Assembly: GCA_027492545.1 (NCBI GenBank)
Contig: JAPUEL010000042.1
Coordinates: 152,286 to 214,975, forward strand
Source: Propionibacteriaceae bacterium
Lineage (GTDB): Bacteria > Actinomycetota > Actinomycetes > Propionibacteriales > Propionibacteriaceae
Length of the DNA: 62,690 bases
Direction: 5' to 3'
Of the stretch, positions 16,168 through 24,238 are shown in pieces; position 1 is the stretch's first letter, and each line of letters opens with the position of its first letter. Under the pieces are notes generated by a model. That model was not told where the DNA came from. It did not search any database and saw only the letters and a list, made by a program, of their open reading frames with translations. A program made the position numbers and the translations under genes.

Positions 16168-17319
16168 TCAGTAGCGCAGGATGGCCGCGAGCTCGCTGTC
16201 GGGCACGACCTCCTGGGAGGTGGCCTGGACCGCGCCCCCGTGGGTCAGGGTGGCGACGGCGGCCGCCTCGACCTGTTCGCACATGGCGAAGCGGTCGTCG
16301 GTCCCCAGCCTCACGACAGCAGGCTCCCCGCCGTCGAGCACCTGTTCCCAGCACCATGGATCCGCCCGCATGAACAGCGTGTCGACGCGGCCCTGCTCGG
16401 CGGCATCGCTGACGGCGTCGGCATCCGTCGACACCTGGCCGCCCGTGGCGAGGAGCTCACGGAACCGCTCGATGAGCCGGTTCCGCTCGGCACGCAGCCT
16501 GCCTTCGATGAGCGGCCAGGCCAGCCCGTGCAGCTCGTCGGCCGACAGCTCGTCCGGGCTGCGATGGACCGACTCCTCGAGCACTCTGGCGTAGGTGTTG
16601 ACCTCGCGGTAGGCGGCCACGTTCTGCTCCAACCCGACGAGAAGCAGCGGTGCGCCCTGGCCGGCCAGCACCTCGCGCAGGCCCGCCTCCACCTCCCGGA
16701 AGAAACGGACCACGTCGTCCCTCTTCGCCTCGTCGGCGCCGACCCCGTGGCCGTAGAAGACGGCCCTGCCACCGCGACCGGCGTTCAGCGTCCGCGCCAT
16801 CGAGTCCGAGCGTCCGCTCGGCTCGACCACATCTGCCAGGCTCGTGGGGACGTCGTCGAGTTCGATCTGGCGAACCGTGTGCCGGGTACCGTCCATGAGG
16901 CGCACGGAACCCTGACTGATGGCCAGCAGAAGGAAATGCGCGTCACCGGACAGGAGCCGCATGAGTGGACCGGTGACGAAGTGGTCTCCCACCGCGGCCA
17001 GGGTGGGCAGCGAGGCGGGGATCCGCATCATCCGGGCACCGCCCGAGGTCAGGTACATCGCCAGTCCGTCGCTCATGAACTGCCAGGCCAGGTTGTTGTT
17101 GAGCAGCTCGCGCGCCGGGGCCAGGATGGCGTCCACCTCGGCCCGACGTAGATCCTGTTGCAGCAGCGCCTCGGCCCCGTTCACGAGGTTTTTCCAGAGG
17201 ACCTGATCCGCTTGGATGCCGCCGCCGAAGCGGTGCGTGGGCATCATCAGCGACACGTGCATCCCTCCCACGTCCGACGCGGTGAGCGACTGGATGTCCG
17301 AGCGGTTCAGTAGGTCCAT
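16168..17319 (-). CDS. baeRF-family protein (bacterial archaeo-eukaryotic release factor-like)
   Basis: 383 residues. The N-terminal MHVSLMMPTHRFGGGIQAD...LKNLV-like pattern (here VLWKNLVNGAEALL) and the later segments HFLLLAISQGSVRLMDG and APLLLVGLEQNVAAYREVN match the baeRF protein group, related to the eRF1/Pelota peptide-release and ribosome-rescue fold. The C-terminal half ends GTDDRFAMCEQVEAAAVATLTHGGAVQA, the end region found in this family. No catalytic role is proven for these proteins; predictions include nucleic-acid or ribosome-linked hydrolysis. Start ATG 17319 follows a GGAGG site. Two hydrophobic stretches are domain cores, not membrane segments. Confidence 0.7.
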   Translation of the reverse strand: MDLLNRSDIQSLTASDVGGMHVSLMMPTHRFGGGIQADQVLWKNLVNGAEALLQQDLRRAEVDAILAPARELLNNNLAWQFMSDGLAMYLTSGGARMMRIPASLPTLAAVGDHFVTGPLMRLLSGDAHFLLLAISQGSVRLMDGTRHTVRQIELDDVPTSLADVVEPSGRSDSMARTLNAGRGGRAVFYGHGVGADEAKRDDVVRFFREVEAGLREVLAGQGAPLLLVGLEQNVAAYREVNTYARVLEESVHRSPDELSADELHGLAWPLIEGRLRAERNRLIERFRELLATGGQVSTDADAVSDAAEQGRVDTLFMRADPWCWEQVLDGGEPAVVRLGTDDRFAMCEQVEAAAVATLTHGGAVQATSQEVVPDSELAAILRY

Positions 17320-17355
17320 GGGTCCTCCATCGATCGGTGGGATCACTCCAGCCTA

Positions 17356-17377
17356 CGCGTGGGGCCGTGGCCACGCG
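17356..17377 (-). terminator. short hairpin after the RecQ-like gene
   Basis: 7-bp inverted repeat (CGCGTGG / CCACGCG, arms 17356-17362 and 17371-17377) with an 8-nt loop, about 26 bp past the RecQ-like stop on the minus strand. No U tract follows, so termination strength is doubtful. Confidence 0.35.
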
Positions 17378-17402
17378 CCGGACTCGGCATTTCGCTCGCC
17401 GG

Positions 17403-19697
17403 TCAACCCACGGCCCCGAGGGCGAGCGGAAGCACGGCACGGGCTCCTGCCCGGCGCAGCAGTCTTCCCGCGACGGTCATGGTCCAGCGCGAGTCGACGA
17501 GGTCGTCCACAAGGAGGACCGGACCGTCGACACTCTCGAGCCTGGCCGCGAGGTCCGATGGCACGACGAAGCGGTCCCAGACGTCGCGAACGCGGTACGC
17601 GCTGTTCGTCGACCCGCGGAGACGCCCGGCGTGGGGGCGCAGTCCCAACGGCCCGAGGATCTCCAGGCGGCCGGCGGCGGCGATGCCTGTGGCGAGCGAC
17701 TCGACGAGTCTGGGACGTCCGAGGCTCGGCACCCAGGCCACAGCAACCGGACGCTCCTGCCAGTCCCACTCCTTCAGGACGCGGAGACAGGCCCTGCCCA
17801 GCTCGGGCGGCACCTCGCGGTCGATGGGGTTCCCCTCGCGGTCCGCCGAGAACAGCTCACGCAGCTGGGCACCCCACCCGAGATCCGACAGGCGCGCGAC
17901 GGCCCTCCCCTCGGCCAGAAGCTCGTCCGGGGAGATCCGGCCCTTCACCGCAGCACCGTCCGCCTTGACGTCGAGCGTGTCGAGCCCGCTCGGCCACAGC
18001 GCGCGAGGCGGGAGCGGCACGCCGACGCGATCCAGTGCCGTCTGGGCTCCACGGCTCGAGGTCAGCGTCACCTCCGTCGGGTACCAGGGGCCGGCGCAGA
18101 CGTCGCAGCGCCCGCAGGCGGCGGCGTGAGGGTCGTCCAGTTCCGCGGTCAGGAACGCCATGCGGCACGCGTCGAGCTGTTCGTAGGCCAGCATGGCCCG
18201 CTGCTCCTGCTGCCTGGCGGCGGCGATCCGGCCGTACCGTTCGGCGTCGTAGGTCCACGGTTCGCCGGTGGAGACCCATCCGCCCTTGACCGATCGCACG
18301 GCACCGTCGACCGCCAGGACCTTGAGGAGCAACTCGAGAGGACCGCGCTTGATGTCGACGCGAGCCTCCAGCGCGGCCACCGACAGGGGTCGGTCGAGGC
18401 CGGCCAGCGCCGACAGCACCGCGTCCGCCTTGGGCTGGGTGGGCATGGCGTTCGTGGCGAAGAAATGCCAGATGGCCTGATCCTCGGCTCCTGGGAGGAG
18501 CAACACATCGGCGTTGGCGGTGGCGCGACCGGCGCGGCCGACCTGCTGGTAGTACGCCACGGGCGAGCTCGGCGCACCCAGGTGGACGACGAAACCGAGA
18601 TCAGGCTTGTCGAATCCCATCCCGAGGGCGGAGGTGGCGATCAGCGCCTTCACCTCGTTGCGCTTCAGTGCCTCCTCGGCGATCAGACGCTCCGCCGGGT
18701 CGGTGCGGCCCGTGTAGGCCACCACCCGGTGGCCGTTCTTCGCCAGCAGCGCTGCCGTGTCCTCGGCTGCGGCGACGGTGAGGCAATACACGATGCCGCT
18801 GCCCGGGAGCGCCGCAAGATGCTCGCTGAGCCAGGCCAGCCGGCGCCAGGGTGTGCCGAGGTCGAGGACGCCGAGGCGCAGCGAGTCACGGGCCAACGGA
18901 CCTCGGAGGGTGAACACCTCGTGGCCTCCGGCCGCCATCTGTTCGGCCACGTCGTCGACGACACGGGAGTTGGCGGTGGCGGTGGTCGCCAGGACGGGCA
19001 CGCCCTCCGGCAACTCGGCGATGAGGTCGCGGATGCGTCGATAGTCGGGCCTGAAGTCGTGCCCCCAGTCCGAGATGCAGTGGGCCTCGTCGATGACCAG
19101 GAGGCCGCACGCCTGGACCAGCCGTGGCAGCTGCTCTGCCCTGAACGTCGGATTGACAAGGCGTTCAGGGGACACGAGGAGCACATCGATCTGGTCTGAG
19201 CCCAGTGAGCGCTCGATCTCGGACCACTCGGTCACGTTCGCCGAGTTGATGGCCACTGCTCTGACGCCGGCCCGCTCCGCGGCCACGACCTGGTCCCGCA
19301 TGAGCGCCAGGAGCGGTGAGACGATCAGCGCCGGCCCCGATCCCACCCTCCGCTGAAGCAGGGCGGAGATGAAGTAGACCGCGGACTTGCCCCACCCCGT
19401 GCGCTGGACCACCAGGGCGCGCCGGTGATCCGCCACCAGCGCCTCGATCGCCTCGTACTGACCGGGGTGGAAGTGGGCGTCGAGGCGTCCGGTGAGCGCC
19501 CTCAGGATCTCCAGGGCCTCCTCACGGAGACCGGCCGTTGCACGTTGCACCGCGGGGGCGGACGTCCTGGGCCCGGCGTCGGGCCGCTGACGGGGCGGCG
19601 CCAGGGCCTCCCGTGCCCACGGCTCGTCGATGTCGTCCGGTGGGAGGGTCCAGGGGTCTGGCGGTGGCTCGTCCAACCACTCGGGGGGCTGCATCAT
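17403..19697 (-). CDS. RecQ-like DNA helicase with C-terminal phosphoribosyltransferase-like domain
   Basis: 764 residues. The superfamily 2 helicase core has a variant Walker A (QRTGWGKSAVYF instead of TGGGKS), the DEAH box VIDEAHCISDWGHDFRPDY, ATTATANSRVV, ATSALGMGFDKPDLGFVVH and the arginine-finger motif YYQQVGRAGR. A zinc-binding Cys cluster (CRMAFL...CGRCDVC) follows, as in RecQ. The last about 200 residues are not RecQ; they end in VLLVDDLVDSRWTMTVAGRL, the PRPP-loop pattern of type I phosphoribosyltransferases such as ComF, with the usual Thr/Gly changed to SRW. A Pro-rich N-terminal segment precedes the helicase. Start chosen at ATG 19697 after GGGAGGG. The role is likely DNA repair; PRTase activity is doubtful. 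Confidence 0.85.
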   Translation of the reverse strand: MMQPPEWLDEPPPDPWTLPPDDIDEPWAREALAPPRQRPDAGPRTSAPAVQRATAGLREEALEILRALTGRLDAHFHPGQYEAIEALVADHRRALVVQRTGWGKSAVYFISALLQRRVGSGPALIVSPLLALMRDQVVAAERAGVRAVAINSANVTEWSEIERSLGSDQIDVLLVSPERLVNPTFRAEQLPRLVQACGLLVIDEAHCISDWGHDFRPDYRRIRDLIAELPEGVPVLATTATANSRVVDDVAEQMAAGGHEVFTLRGPLARDSLRLGVLDLGTPWRRLAWLSEHLAALPGSGIVYCLTVAAAEDTAALLAKNGHRVVAYTGRTDPAERLIAEEALKRNEVKALIATSALGMGFDKPDLGFVVHLGAPSSPVAYYQQVGRAGRATANADVLLLPGAEDQAIWHFFATNAMPTQPKADAVLSALAGLDRPLSVAALEARVDIKRGPLELLLKVLAVDGAVRSVKGGWVSTGEPWTYDAERYGRIAAARQQEQRAMLAYEQLDACRMAFLTAELDDPHAAACGRCDVCAGPWYPTEVTLTSSRGAQTALDRVGVPLPPRALWPSGLDTLDVKADGAAVKGRISPDELLAEGRAVARLSDLGWGAQLRELFSADREGNPIDREVPPELGRACLRVLKEWDWQERPVAVAWVPSLGRPRLVESLATGIAAAGRLEILGPLGLRPHAGRLRGSTNSAYRVRDVWDRFVVPSDLAARLESVDGPVLLVDDLVDSRWTMTVAGRLLRRAGARAVLPLALGAVG

Positions 19698-19789
19698 GTG
19701 CACCACCCTCCCATCGCCCGCCGACACTTCTCGACCCGTCCGCCGGTGTGTGACGACCGACGGCACGACGAGTATGTCGTGCACATGCG

Positions 19790-19825
19790 ACAACTCCCGC
19801 CCAGCCGAAGCTGGACGGGAGTTGT
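19790..19825 (-). terminator. terminator after the initiator tRNA (UUCG tetraloop)
   Basis: Long stem on the minus strand: a 10-bp arm pair (19790-19799 / 19816-19825), one mismatch, then CCAGC-UUCG-GCTGG, a very stable C(UUCG)G tetraloop. It starts five bases after the tRNA CCA end. No long U run follows. A second 7-bp hairpin (19763-19782) lies just beyond, in the leader of the RecQ-like gene. Confidence 0.7.
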
Positions 19826-19829
19826 TCTG

Positions 19830-19906
19830 TGGTAGCGGGGACAGGATTTGAACCTGTGACCTCTGGGTTATGAGCCCAGCGAGCTACCGAGCTGCTCCAC
19901 CCCGCG
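19830..19906 (-). tRNA. initiator tRNA-fMet (CAT anticodon)
   Basis: 77-nt cloverleaf on the minus strand with CCA encoded at 19832-19830. The anticodon arm is CTGGG-CTCATAA-CCCAG, with the three consecutive G-C pairs that mark initiator tRNA and direct it to the ribosomal P site. The acceptor stem CGCGGGG/CCCCGCT leaves an unpaired C1:U72, the initiator hallmark that blocks elongation factor binding and allows formylation. The T arm contains GGTTCAAATCC. It is preceded by its own promoter and followed by a strong hairpin. Confidence 0.97.
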
Positions 19907-19917
19907 TCGCTCTGACA

Positions 19918-19946
19918 ACTATAGGGATTGTCCGCGGACAATCCAA
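19918..19946 (-). promoter_or_regulatory. promoter of initiator tRNA containing a 20-bp palindrome
   Basis: -35 TTGGAT (19946-19941), spacer of 17, -10 TATAGT (19923-19918), placing the start about 5 bases before the mature tRNA. The spacer and part of the -35 are a perfect 20-bp palindrome (19925-19944, arm GGATTGTCCG). It may be an operator, or the end hairpin of the upstream aldo/keto reductase gene. Confidence 0.65.
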
Positions 19947-19977
19947 ATCGACGACGATCGAGCGACGCGGGCGGCGG

Positions 19978-20979
19978 TCAGGGGCGGCCCTCCGGGACCG
20001 TCGTCTTCGCGGGATCGCGCTCGACGATGCCGTTGAGCACCTGATCGATGCGCTCCATCAGGTCCGCCGGGATCTCGACGCCGCTCGCCTTGACGTTCTC
20101 GGCGATCTGCTCCGGACGCGACGCGCCGATGATCGCGGCGGCCACGTTGTCGTTCTGGAGCACCCACGCCACCGCGAGCTGGGCCATGGTCAGGTCCAGC
20201 TCGTCGGCGATGGGGCGCAGGTCCTGCACCTTGGTGAGGACGTCGTCGCGCATCCAGCGGCTGATCATGGACTGCCCACCCTTGGTGTCGGTGGCGCGGG
20301 ACCCCTCCGGGGCGGGTTGCCCCGGCTGGTACTTGCCGGTGAGCACGCCCTGCGCGATGGGCGACCACACGATCTGCGACACGCCCACCTCCTGCGACGC
20401 GGGCACCACCTGGTCCTCGATCACCCTCCACAGCATCGAATACTGCGGCTGGTTGGAGACGAACGGGATCTTCAGCTCCTTGGCGAAGCGGGCCGCCTCA
20501 CGGATCTTGTCCGCGGGCCACTCCGACACGCCGATGTAGAGCGCCTTGCCCTGGCGAACCACGTCCGCGAAGGCCGTCATGGTCTCCTCGAGCGGAGTCT
20601 CGACGTCGTAGCGGTGGGCTTGATAGAGGTCCACGTAGTCCATCTGGAGCCGCTTCAGCGACCCGTTGATGCCCTCCATGATGTGCTTGCGCGACAGTCC
20701 GACGTCGTTGGCCCCCTTGGGGCCGACGGGCCAGTAGACCTTTGTGAAGATCTCGAGGGACTCGCGCCGCTCACCCTTCAGGGCCTCGCCGAGCACGACC
20801 TCGGCTGCCGTGTTGGCGTAGACGTCGGCGGTGTCGAACGAGGTGATGCCGTGCTCGAGCGCGGCCTGCACGCACGCCGTCGCGGTGTCGGCCTCCACCT
20901 GCGAGCCGTGGGTCAGCCAGTTGCCGTAGGTCAGTTCGGTGATCTTCAGGCCGGAATTGCCAAGATAGCGATACTTCAT
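19978..20979 (-). CDS. aldo/keto reductase
   Basis: 333-residue NADPH-dependent oxidoreductase of the TIM-barrel AKR superfamily. It starts MKYRYLGNSGLKITELTYGNW, as in the Kv-beta-like/YghZ subgroup. The catalytic Asp and Tyr lie in FDTADVYANTAAEVVLG, the Lys in FTKVYWP, and the His in YVDLYQAHRYD; the cofactor-binding C-terminal part has NVAAAIIGASRPEQIAEN. The substrate is unknown, commonly aldehydes or methylglyoxal in detoxification. ATG 20979 was chosen because homology begins there. A TACGTT element seven bases upstream suggests a near-leaderless mRNA. Confidence 0.88.
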   Translation of the reverse strand: MKYRYLGNSGLKITELTYGNWLTHGSQVEADTATACVQAALEHGITSFDTADVYANTAAEVVLGEALKGERRESLEIFTKVYWPVGPKGANDVGLSRKHIMEGINGSLKRLQMDYVDLYQAHRYDVETPLEETMTAFADVVRQGKALYIGVSEWPADKIREAARFAKELKIPFVSNQPQYSMLWRVIEDQVVPASQEVGVSQIVWSPIAQGVLTGKYQPGQPAPEGSRATDTKGGQSMISRWMRDDVLTKVQDLRPIADELDLTMAQLAVAWVLQNDNVAAAIIGASRPEQIAENVKASGVEIPADLMERIDQVLNGIVERDPAKTTVPEGRP

Positions 20980-21029
20980 GCAACAAAACGTACTACCACC
21001 GTCCGGCCCAGGCGGTAGCGTCGACGCAC

Positions 21030-21614
21030 GTGACGAACACTCCCCTGCACTGGGCCTCCGGCACCTGGACCACGCCACCCGTCGACTCCCACGAGGAGGG
21101 CACTGACCTGGTGGTGACCGCCACCGAGGGTTCAGACGCGTGGCGGGTCACGTCCTACGGGTTCATCCACGACACCGAGCACGCGCTGGTGGCTCCCTTC
21201 CCGTCCGGCACCGCGATGGAGGTGGTCTTCACCGCCGACTTCACCGAGCAGTTCGACCAGGCCGGCATCTTCGTCGTCGCGGCCGCGGACTGCTGGGTCA
21301 AGGCCGGCGTCGAGTTCGCCGACGGGCACCCCCAGCTGGGCGCCGTGGTGACCAACCCGGTCTCTGACTGGTCGGTGGCGGCCGTCGACGAATGGCAGGG
21401 CGGGCGCGTGCGGGTGCGCGTCTCCCGCTCGGGAGACGCCCTCACGATCCGGGCCGGCCTCGACGGCGGTCCCCTCGGGCTGGTGCGCGTCGCACCCTTC
21501 CCCGCCGACGCCCGGGCCGCCGCCGGCCCGTTCACCTGCGCGCCGACCCGGGCCGGCCTCGCGGTGCGCTTCCACGAGTGGTCCTCAGGCCCGGCCGACG
21601 AGGCGCTCCACTGA
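21030..21614 (+). CDS. DUF1349 domain-containing protein
   Basis: 194 residues of a concanavalin-like beta-sandwich family (DUF1349). Seen landmarks are the LHWASGTW start, QFDQAGIFVVAAADCWVKAGVEF (the family core), DWSV near the middle, and RVRVSRSGDALTIRAGLDGGP. There is no signal peptide, so it acts in the cytosol; similar proteins are thought to bind carbohydrate, but no function is established. Start GTG 21030 is eight bases downstream of TAGCGT, a probable -10 in the near-leaderless arrangement. It is divergent from the aldo/keto reductase (50 bp). Confidence 0.75.
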   Translation: MTNTPLHWASGTWTTPPVDSHEEGTDLVVTATEGSDAWRVTSYGFIHDTEHALVAPFPSGTAMEVVFTADFTEQFDQAGIFVVAAADCWVKAGVEFADGHPQLGAVVTNPVSDWSVAAVDEWQGGRVRVRVSRSGDALTIRAGLDGGPLGLVRVAPFPADARAAAGPFTCAPTRAGLAVRFHEWSSGPADEALH

Positions 21615-21639
21615 CCGCGACCGCGCTACCCTTGCGCGC

Positions 21640-22914
21640 ATGACCGAGGCCGCCCTGCACTACGAGTTGACCCAGGACCGCCTCGACAACGGGCTCCAGG
21701 TGGTCGTCGCGCCGGACGCGGCAGCCCCGGGTGTCGCGGTGAACCTGTGGGTGGAGGTCGGGTCCGCGGACGAGGCCCCTGGACGGACCGGGTTCGCGCA
21801 TCTCTTCGAACACCTGATGTTCCAGGGCTCTGCACAGGTGGCCAGCGGCGAGCACATGGCCACCATCGAGTCGTTGGGCGGCACGGTCAACGCCACCACC
21901 TCCGCCGACCGCACCAACTACTTCGAGACGGTGCCGAGGGGTGCGCTCGATCTGGCGCTGTGGATGGAATCGGACCGGTTCTCCTCGCTGGCGATCACGC
22001 CTGAGAACTTCGAGGCGCAGCGCCAGGTGGTCAAGGAGGAGAAGCGGCAGCGCTACGACAACCAGCCCTACGGAGACCTGCTCGAACTGCTCACCGCGCA
22101 GCACTTCACTCCGGAGCACCCCTACGGCCACTTGACGATCGGGTCCATGGCCGACCTCGACGACGCTTCGCTGGAGGATGTGGCCGCCTTCTTCGACGCC
22201 TGGTACCGCGCCGGCAACCTCAGGCTGGTGCTGTGCGGGCCCGTGTCGGGAGACGAGGGGCTCGAGCTCGCGCAGCGGTACTTCGGCGATTTGCCCGCCC
22301 GGCCCGGCCTGGAACGGGCCCCCATGCCCGACCGGGCGGCCTCGGGCTCCTCCACGGTGAAGGTCACGCGGAGCGTGCCGCACTCCCTCGCCTATCTCTC
22401 GTGGCGCACTCCCCCGGCTGCGCACCCGGATCAGCGCGCCCTCGACCTGGCGCTCGCTGTGCTCGCCGACGGCCACACCTCACGCCTCCACCGATCGTTG
22501 GTCCGGCACGGCGACATCGCCCACGAGGTGCACAGCGCCTCCCTCACCCACAGGTCGGCCGCTTCGATCGCCACCATTCTGGGACGACCGGCTGAGGGCG
22601 TGTCCCTCGAGGCCATGTCGGAGGCCATCCTCGACGGCGTCGCGGGCCTGGCCGAGGACGGCCCCACCGAGGACGAACTGACCCGCGCCGTCGCCCAGTA
22701 CGAGCGGGACTGGCTGTGGGAGCTGGCCACAACCAGCGGTCGCGCCGACGCAATCAACGAGGCCTGGCTGATCCACGGCTCGCCACACGAGGTCAACACC
22801 CACCTCGCCGACGTGCTGGCGGTCACGCCCGACGACGTCGCCGCAGCCGCCCGCCGGTGGCTCTCTCGGTCGTCGGCACAGCAACTGCACTACCGGGCCG
22901 AGGAGGACCAATGA
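21640..22914 (+). CDS. M16-family zinc metallopeptidase, catalytic subunit
   Basis: 424 residues of the pitrilysin/insulinase family. The inverted zinc motif HLFEH is at residues 54-58 and the third metal ligand is in QVVKEEKRQRYD at Glu134, 76 residues on, as expected. The sequence ETVPRGALDLALWMESDR is also typical. No signal peptide is seen, so a cytosolic location is likely. The stop overlaps the next M16 gene by four bases (ATGA). Two half-size M16 proteins usually form a clam-shell heterodimer, one active and one for substrate holding. Substrates are probably short peptides; physiological targets are unknown. Confidence 0.9.
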   Translation: MTEAALHYELTQDRLDNGLQVVVAPDAAAPGVAVNLWVEVGSADEAPGRTGFAHLFEHLMFQGSAQVASGEHMATIESLGGTVNATTSADRTNYFETVPRGALDLALWMESDRFSSLAITPENFEAQRQVVKEEKRQRYDNQPYGDLLELLTAQHFTPEHPYGHLTIGSMADLDDASLEDVAAFFDAWYRAGNLRLVLCGPVSGDEGLELAQRYFGDLPARPGLERAPMPDRAASGSSTVKVTRSVPHSLAYLSWRTPPAAHPDQRALDLALAVLADGHTSRLHRSLVRHGDIAHEVHSASLTHRSAASIATILGRPAEGVSLEAMSEAILDGVAGLAEDGPTEDELTRAVAQYERDWLWELATTSGRADAINEAWLIHGSPHEVNTHLADVLAVTPDDVAAAARRWLSRSSAQQLHYRAEEDQ

Positions 22915-24230
22915 TCCGTCCCGAGGTGAGCCTGGGCGTGCCTTGGCGCTTCCCCACACCAGCCGTCAGCACGCTCGCGTCCGGGCTCAAGGTGTGGCAC
23001 TTCGACCTGCCGGGCCAACACATCGCCACATTCGAGGTGGTCCTCCGGGCGCCGCTGTCGGGTGAGCCGGCTGACCGAGAGGGAGTGGGCACGGTGGCCC
23101 TCCACGCCGTCGACGAGGGCACTCTCAGCCATCCCGACGGTGGCATCGGCGAACTGCTGGAACGCCAGGGCGCCACGCTGCACGGCACGGCTCGGCAACG
23201 CTACACCACCCTGGGCGGGCAGGCGCCGTCCCGGAGGTTGGCGTCGGTTCTCTCCTTGTTCGTCGAGGTGCTGAGCGAGCCGGCCTTTGCCGACCGTGAC
23301 GTCGCACACCACGTCGAGGCGCAGGTTGCCGGGTATGACTCCAAGCTCGCCTCCCCCTCGTCGGCCGTCCGGTTGGCGCTGCGCCGAGAGTTGTTCGGGG
23401 CCGGACACCGCGACGGCCGACCCGCCGCCGGCACACCGGAGACGTTGGCCGCGGTCACTGCCGATGATGCGCGGCGCTGGCACGGCACCCACTTCTCGCC
23501 GGTGGGCGCCACCCTCCTCATCGCGGGCTCGGTGGCTGCCGGTGCCCTCGATGCGTTGGCGCCATGGGCGGCACCGCCACCGAGCCCCGCCGACCGTGGG
23601 TCCGCCCCGGTCAGGCCACCCCGGATCGTCGTGATCGATCAGCCGGGCGCCGTGCAGGCCACGGTCGTGGCAGGAAGACGCACGGTCTCGCGGCTAGATC
23701 CGCGGTGGGCCGCGCTGCGCCTGGCTGGGCAGGCCGTGGCCGGCGCGTTCGCGAGCAGGCTCAACCTCGAGCTGCGTGAGCGCCTCGGCTACACCTACGG
23801 CATCAGCGGCGGCTTCTCCCCGGGCACCGACGAAGGGCTGTTCACCGTGGGCGGCAGCGTCCGCACCGAGGTCGCGGCCGACGCGGTGGCCCGGCTGCTG
23901 GACGGGCTCGCGCTCCGTGACCGATTTGACGATGCGGAAGTCGAGGACGCCCGCCGCTATCTCATCGGCATTGCCCCGTTGGCGAACGAGACCTCTGCCG
24001 ACATCGTCGCGCAGGCCTCGGCGCTCGCCGCGGCGGGACTCGAGCCGGAGTTCATGAACCACCACTTCGCCGACCTGGCCGCGGTCACCCCAGGAGAGGC
24101 CACCGAGGCCTTTCGCGCCATGGTCGCCCCTGAGAGCCTGAGCGTGGCGGTGATGGGCGACGCGGCCGTTTTGGTTCCTGCCCTCGCGGCCGTTGGTCTG
24201 GCCGCGGAGGTCGTCGACCTCCGCGGCTGA
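22911..24230 (+). CDS. M16-family peptidase-like protein, non-catalytic partner
   Basis: 439 residues. It has the M16 fold but no HxxEH motif: the corresponding region reads VALHAVDEGTLSHPDG. The substrate-binding R/Y motif of non-catalytic M16 subunits is visible in LNLELRERLGYTYGISGGFSPG. It is therefore expected to complete the catalytic chamber of the upstream protein. ATG 22911 overlaps the partner's stop. The C-terminus converges on the UPF0182 gene, eight bases away. Confidence 0.88.
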   Translation: MIRPEVSLGVPWRFPTPAVSTLASGLKVWHFDLPGQHIATFEVVLRAPLSGEPADREGVGTVALHAVDEGTLSHPDGGIGELLERQGATLHGTARQRYTTLGGQAPSRRLASVLSLFVEVLSEPAFADRDVAHHVEAQVAGYDSKLASPSSAVRLALRRELFGAGHRDGRPAAGTPETLAAVTADDARRWHGTHFSPVGATLLIAGSVAAGALDALAPWAAPPPSPADRGSAPVRPPRIVVIDQPGAVQATVVAGRRTVSRLDPRWAALRLAGQAVAGAFASRLNLELRERLGYTYGISGGFSPGTDEGLFTVGGSVRTEVAADAVARLLDGLALRDRFDDAEVEDARRYLIGIAPLANETSADIVAQASALAAAGLEPEFMNHHFADLAAVTPGEATEAFRAMVAPESLSVAVMGDAAVLVPALAAVGLAAEVVDLRG

Positions 24231-24238
24231 CCGGCTGC

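Noticed and set aside
22911..24230. Second active M16 protease
   Set aside because: The HxxEH zinc motif is missing, so it is treated as the non-catalytic partner.
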